Origin: Marasmius tenuissimus
Taxonomy: Eukaryota > Basidiomycota > Agaricomycetes > Agaricales > Marasmiaceae
NCBI GenBank assembly: GCA_029532415.1
Contig: JAQOTA010000062.1
Coordinates: 186,001-250,000 of the forward strand
Direction: 5' to 3'
DNA: 64,000 nt
Shown one piece after another: positions 60,018-64,000 of this stretch. The notes beneath the pieces are model-generated. The model made no database searches. It worked only from the letters and a program-made list of their open reading frames with translations, and was not told the DNA's origin. Within the stretch, counting starts at the first letter, position 1. Each line of letters opens with the position of its first letter. A program made the position numbers and the translations under genes.

Positions 60018-60729
60018 GTTAGGATCGTGCGGATATGACAGCCCGGACGGAAGTCCGAGCGGAAGGGACTGAAGCCGACGTGCCGGAATGGACTAGTCGG
60101 AGTTGAAGAGATTCCGACGACCGGAAGGCCGAACGGATGGCTGGACAATAGTCGAAGGTTTCGCCAACGACACCGTTGAGTTGAGTTGTCCTTGACCGGA
60201 AGGAAAGGAAGATAAAGATGAAGAGGAGATAGAGATAAAGAGATGGAATGAGACGAAAGAGATAAACGGAAACCAAGTTGATTTTAATTCTAAGGAATAC
60301 AAGTCGTGAAGTATCTAGCTTATATATATATCGATCTCCGAGACCTCCGAAGGGGTTCCGGCGATCGTAATACCGAGGATGAGTCAAGAGCGGGAGAGAA
60401 TGTATGTACAGTACGGAATCCGAGACGGAGGGTGAAGTCCCGGAGTCGGAGATGAATCGGAAATGAAGTGTCAGAATGGAATGTACGGGATGAGTCATGA
60501 TAGAATGGAGAGCGGAATGTCGGAATGTAAAGTATACGTATTACTCGGAAATGAACGGTGTATATGTATCTCCGATCCGTAAGTACCGGGGACACGACGT
60601 CGGAATCCGAAGTCATGTTCCGGAAAGGATCGTGAAGGAAGAGACAACATAAAGTAGATTCCGAGTATCGGAATCTCCGGAAGGTGGATAGAAGCCTTCG
60701 GAAACCCCGGAACCGGCATGGATGTAACA
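60018..60729 (-). repeat. 3' LTR of element 3
   Basis: Read on the minus strand it starts TGTTACATCC and ends CCTAACA. A TATATATATA stretch at 60321-60330 is a candidate promoter within the LTR. Rich in CGGAA/TTCCG words. Confidence 0.85.
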
Positions 60730-60746
60730 GTATCCCCCTCTTAAGG
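60730..60746 (-). other. 3' polypurine tract of element 3
   Basis: CCTTAAGAGGGGGATAC on the minus strand, ending exactly at the LTR start; the standard plus-strand primer position. Confidence 0.85.
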
Positions 60747-60916
60747 CTCTCGCCTCGAGAGCCGCGGAGGAAGTAAGAAGAAAATCGTAAGACGTAAAAG
60801 TTCGGAAGCATTCGGAAAGAAGACATAAAACAATAGAAACGTGATGAGTCAATAGAACGTTCTGGAACATGAAAGAATATTCTGGAAATCCAAACAAAGA
60901 ACAAATAGAAAAAAGA

Positions 60917-60924
60917 TATATAAG
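60917..60924 (+). promoter_or_regulatory. TATA box of the antisense zinc-cluster gene
   Basis: TATATAAG, 54 nt upstream of the ATG at 60971, on the strand opposite to the retroelement. Confidence 0.6.
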
Positions 60925-60970
60925 AAGCGCACCAAGCGAATCCCAACTTCATTTCCCCGACTCATCAATT

Positions 60971-62215
60971 ATGTCTCCCACCCCCTCTCGTTCACCAACT
61001 CCCTCCGATCTCCTGTTCACCACTCCGCGACCGGATGAGACACTTCCGGAGTATATTACGAAAAAACCCAAGGTGCTCGAATATCTCGGCCGGTACTCGG
61101 AAGACGAGGAAGAGAAAGCAACGGCGGAGTTCAAGTCCGACGTAGAGGCTTGGACGAGGAATCGGAACGAATGGAATGCGGAGCAGCAGGAGGGAATAGA
61201 TGGAAGGATTGCGGATTGGGAAAAAGAGAAAGCAGATACCGAACGAAGACTGGCGGAATGGCGAGCGGAGCGGGATGGTCGAACGGAAGCGAGGCGGAAG
61301 CAGAGGGAGACGGAAGAGGAGGAAATTCGAAGAGAGACGATGGTTCCGGAAGAGGTGAAGTCCGAGCCTTTCGAATATTACTTCTCCGACGCCGACAAGC
61401 AGTCTATTGATATGGACTGGGATTCGGTGTGTCCGACCGGATCGGATTTCTTTATTCTGAATTTTTTAACTCTTCCTTAGTTCTACTTATCGCTGACGCA
61501 ACCTCAACAAATGATTTTTCAGTCCGGATTCGCTGCAGGGAAGAAGAGCGCGGAGAAGACGTCAACCGGAGGCGGAGGTGCGAGGAAGAAAGGAAAGGCG
61601 AAGGATTCCGGAAGAGAGATTACGGATCCGGAGGAGGTCGGACTAGGACCCCTTCTTCCGACATGTGAGTTCCATTCCTTTTGAATGGTAAATTTGCCTA
61701 AGTCCATGACAGCTTGCAACCGATGTTCTGCGCAGGACGCGGAATGTCGGATCAACCTCAACGCCGCTACGAATTTTCGCGGAAAGAACAACGCCTGCTT
61801 CCGGTGTCGGAAGAGAAAGGTGAAATGCGTGTTCCCCGACGGAAGCGGTGACGGAAGCCGATCGGAGGCCGGGTCGATGAAGTCGAAGAGTTCGGAGGGG
61901 AAACGGAAGGCTGCGGTCGGGAAGCCGGTCCACTTGGCGCCAACAGTGGAAAAGGACTTGCGCCAAATCAATCGCGGGATCCAACTCCTGTTGGGTGTCT
62001 GGGGAGTGGACTTCCCGGATAGCTCGGATGAAGGCGAAGCGGACGCGGAAGCGGATGAGGAAGAGGAAGAGGATCGGGAGGAGGGACCATCGTCGAGGCC
62101 GAGCAAGAGGCCCGCATCGCAATCTCCGAAAAACCTTCGGAAGAAGATGAGGAGCACGGAAACGATCCCGGAGGAGGAAGAAGAAGAAGCGGACAAGGAT
62201 AGGATGGAAGAGTGA
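60971..62215 (+). CDS. Zn2Cys6-like zinc-cluster protein encoded antisense within element 3, 366 aa
   Basis: Three exons in phase: 60971-61426, 61523-61664, 61713-62215 (1101 nt), with GT-AG introns of 96 and 48 nt. Residues 1-150: Ser/Pro-rich start, then a highly charged helical segment likely to form a coiled coil (YSEDEEEKATAEF, DWEKEKADTERRLAEWRAER). Exon 2 is Gly/Lys-rich. Residues 201-238 hold six cysteines spaced C-x2-C-x6-C-x16-C-x2-C-x6-C, with basic RKRKVK inside the second half; this spacing is that of fungal Zn2Cys6 DNA-binding clusters except for a longer linker. The C-terminus is acidic (EADAEADEEEEEDREE). It converges with pol (148 bp apart). Function unknown; nuclear DNA or nucleic-acid binding is inferred. 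It could be a captured host gene or an accessory gene of this element lineage. Confidence 0.78.
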
Positions 62216-62363
62216 AGAACGGAACGTCCGGAACGCGGACAATTTCTTGTTTTTTTGTATAATTGTAGATTATTCTTGAAACGTCGCCCGGCCGGAAGGC
62301 CTTTCTCGGAATCATGAGTGATCGTAAGATAATCGGAAGCGGAATCGGAACAATGAAATGAAC
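62216..62363. other. 148-bp spacer between convergent antisense gene and pol
   Basis: Contains TTCTTGTTTTTTTG and a TATAATTGTAGATTATTC stretch; probably the 3' ends of both transcripts. No other feature. Confidence 0.4.
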
Positions 62364-64000
62364 TTAGATAGAATCGATAGGTCCAGGCTTGTGAGGATAA
62401 CGTTCGTGGAATGCTCGGAGGAGGTCCGGAGCGTTGAAGTTGTCTGCCGTGACCCAAGAGAACTCCTCGTCGGTGCCTTCGTATCCGAGCCATCGGATGC
62501 GATATTGTAACTTGCACTTGAAACGACGATCGATCTTGGAGTCTAGGATCTCGGATATCTCGTAATGATCTTCTTCTCCGGTGTCGAGTTCGACGGGACC
62601 CGGAGGAGGCTGGACACGATTCGGAATGGGGTTCGGAAGGATGGATTCGAGTTGGGAAACGTGGAAAGTTGGATGGATGGTATGGAATTCAGTCGGAAGT
62701 CGGAGGGTATAAGCAACTGGAGATGGTGTAGCAATGATTTCGAAAGGACCTAGGAATTTCTCGGAGAATTTAGCGGTAGGTCTGGTCGTTTTGATGTACT
62801 TAGCGGAGACCATAACTTTATCGCCAATCTTCCATTCCGGCTGAGGCTGGAGATGTCGATCCTTCTGTTCCTTCATACGGGTTTGGGCGTGAGTAAGTTC
62901 TTCTCGGAGCATGGAATGAAGCTCATCTAGATCAACCACAAACTCTCGTGCACGGGCGGAAGCCATGTCTCGTTCCGGGTGGATGGTGATGTTCGGATGA
63001 TAACCCTTGTTGGCAAAGAATGGTGAGATTCCGGTGGAAGCGTTCGGAGCATTGTTGTAAGCGAACTCGGCAAGAGGCAGGAGTTCATCCCAGTTGTCCT
63101 GCTGGTAAGAACAGTAGACTCGGATATACTGCTCAAGCGTCTGATTCGCCCGTTCAGTCTGTCCGTCGGCGGAAGGGTGATAACCGGAAGTGTAATGAAG
63201 ATTCATGTCAAGGGCTTTCCCAAGGGAACGCATGAAGTGGGAAACGAATTCGGAACCACGGTCGGAGGTGACGTGCTGAGGAACTCCATGCTTAGAGAAC
63301 ACATGGATAACGAAGAGTCGAGCGAGTTGTTCGGAAGTGATATGGATGTCTGTAGGAATGAAGATTGCTTGTTTCGAAGCGCGGTCGATGATAACTAGGA
63401 TGGAATTGAAACCGTTAGAGTTCGGAAGTTCCTCGATGAAGTCCATAGAGATAGAGTCCCATGGTCGTGCGGGAACCGGAAGAGGTCGTAGAAGTCCGTA
63501 TGGCCGATGTCGTGGAGTCTTGTTCCGTGCACAAGTTACACAGGAGCGAACATAGTCTCGCACGAACTCTCGGATGAGAGGCCATGTATATTGACGTCGG
63601 ATGGTTTCTAGAGTCCGGTTCTGTCCAAAGTGACCAGAGATGATATGATCGTGATATTGTTGGAGGATTCTAAGTCGGAGGTTGTTGGCTTCAGGAACGT
63701 AGATTCTGTCATCTAAACGGAGGAAACCTGTCTCGTCGACAGTCCATCTAGTCTCGTCGGAAGTGTCGGATGCGGATCGGAAGTGTTGGATGAGGGAGGA
63801 ATCTTCTGTCTGAGCAGTTCGGATGTCTTCATGGAGCTGCTCGACGTCCATGATAACGCTTGCGCGAAGAACTGGACCTTCAAGGAATGTAGCGCGGAGG
63901 GAAGCGGTGAGTTGTTCCTGAGTGAATACAGGTCGGAAGTTGTGTGGATTAAGATGGGCGTAAGGCGTATCCCCCTCTTTAGGATAGACGTCCCATCGTC
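62364..64000 (-). CDS. pol of element 3: RNase H end, integrase, chromodomain (5' part outside window)
   Basis: The frame is open from the right edge (RWDVYPKEGDTPYAHLNP) to the stop at 62364. The integrase zinc domain (H-x6-H in HDHIISGH, CVTCARNK) is followed by the catalytic triad: D in MDFIEELP, D in TSDRGSEFVS, E in ADGQTERANQTLEQ. GIKVMVSAKYIK-type and LGPFEI motifs of the gypsy integrase C-terminus follow (here GDKVMVSAKYIK). A chromodomain-like end (YEISEILDSKIDRR...RIRWLGYEGTDEEFSWV) is expected to bind modified histone tails and steer integration. No inactivating change is visible, in contrast to element 1. Confidence 0.92.
   Translation of the reverse strand, partial: RWDVYPKEGDTPYAHLNPHNFRPVFTQEQLTASLRATFLEGPVLRASVIMDVEQLHEDIRTAQTEDSSLIQHFRSASDTSDETRWTVDETGFLRLDDRIYVPEANNLRLRILQQYHDHIISGHFGQNRTLETIRRQYTWPLIREFVRDYVRSCVTCARNKTPRHRPYGLLRPLPVPARPWDSISMDFIEELPNSNGFNSILVIIDRASKQAIFIPTDIHITSEQLARLFVIHVFSKHGVPQHVTSDRGSEFVSHFMRSLGKALDMNLHYTSGYHPSADGQTERANQTLEQYIRVYCSYQQDNWDELLPLAEFAYNNAPNASTGISPFFANKGYHPNITIHPERDMASARAREFVVDLDELHSMLREELTHAQTRMKEQKDRHLQPQPEWKIGDKVMVSAKYIKTTRPTAKFSEKFLGPFEIIATPSPVAYTLRLPTEFHTIHPTFHVSQLESILPNPIPNRVQPPPGPVELDTGEEDHYEISEILDSKIDRRFKCKLQYRIRWLGYEGTDEEFSWVTADNFNAPDLLRAFHERYPHKPGPIDSI
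63967..63983 (-). other. Candidate central polypurine tract in pol of element 3
   Basis: CCTAAAGAGGGGGATAC on the minus strand, identical to the 3' polypurine tract at 16 of 17 bases, located where RNase H passes into integrase. Confidence 0.55.

Larger units (their letters stand above)
60018..64000 (-). mobile_element. Chromovirus element 3, minus orientation, right part outside window
   Basis: A 712-bp LTR (60018-60729) lies at the left and is the element's 3' LTR; next to it is a polypurine tract. pol with integrase and chromodomain runs leftwards from the window edge to 62364. Between pol and LTR lies a gene on the opposite strand. All visible coding frames are intact. It was inserted into the RNase H region of element 2. 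Confidence 0.9.

Noticed and set aside
60949..61134. Minus-strand gag fragment between pol and the 3' LTR of element 3
   Set aside because: Minus frames there are short Ser/Arg-rich shadows, whereas the plus strand gives a phased three-exon gene; gag must lie right of the window, upstream of pol.
1..64000. CRISPR arrays, rRNA operons, bacterial promoters or riboswitches
   Set aside because: No spaced short repeats or rRNA-like sequence were seen, and the gene structure is eukaryotic.

Overview
The window is nuclear DNA of a basidiomycete fungus, most likely a mushroom-forming Agaricomycete. The support is: genes split by many short GT-AG introns (about 40-100 nt); chromodomain Ty3/gypsy retrotransposons; expanded MYND-finger, F-box/LRR and NACHT families; a pair of secreted peptidyl-Lys metalloendopeptidases typical of mushrooms; and no prokaryotic gene organisation. 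No rRNA, tRNA or CRISPR was recognised.

Layout. 0-2.4 kb: SNF2 chromatin-remodelling ATPase, minus strand, cut by the window edge. 4.9-10.2 kb: a seven-span membrane protein gene followed by a signal-peptide/S-T-rich/single-TM protein gene; this unit was tandemly duplicated, with the second membrane gene decayed and the second TM protein intact. 10.4-15.0 kb: two head-to-head MYND-finger genes. 16-21.3 kb: two secreted M35 endopeptidases with identical exon lengths. 21.4-28.7 kb: a second, collinear copy of the TM-tail/MYND/MYND block, with about 3.7 kb deleted inside it and a 5.5-kb DNA transposon (11-bp TIRs, 8-bp target duplication) inserted in the last MYND exon. 28.9-30.1 kb: two small non-coding inverted-repeat elements. 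30.2-36.6 kb: a complete but broken chromovirus with 179-bp LTRs. 37.3-39.9 kb: a NACHT-type pseudogene. 40.4-52.9 kb: gene-rich DNA (fourth MYND gene, small secreted protein, F-box protein, MFS exporter, F-box/LRR-like protein). 54-64 kb: a nest in which an LRR paralogue is cut by a plus-strand gypsy element, which is itself cut by a minus-strand chromovirus running off the right edge.

The genes do not form a pathway. The region reads as a fast-evolving accessory locus in which tandem and segmental duplication, deletion and nested transposition reshape a few expanded families. The most unusual features are: (1) a three-exon gene on the strand opposite to pol inside the minus-strand chromovirus, encoding a six-cysteine cluster with Zn2Cys6-like spacing and having its own TATA box; (2) in the same element, a near-exact second copy of the 3' polypurine tract inside pol, a candidate central polypurine tract; (3) a single in-frame TGA followed by CTA between protease and reverse transcriptase of the plus-strand element, the context known to favour readthrough; (4) nonsense changes and LTR differences at 30-38.5 kb that are almost all CpG-type transitions, as expected from methylation and deamination. 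Exon limits given here were joined by eye from reading frames, GT-AG sites and paralogue comparison, and have not been tested against transcripts.
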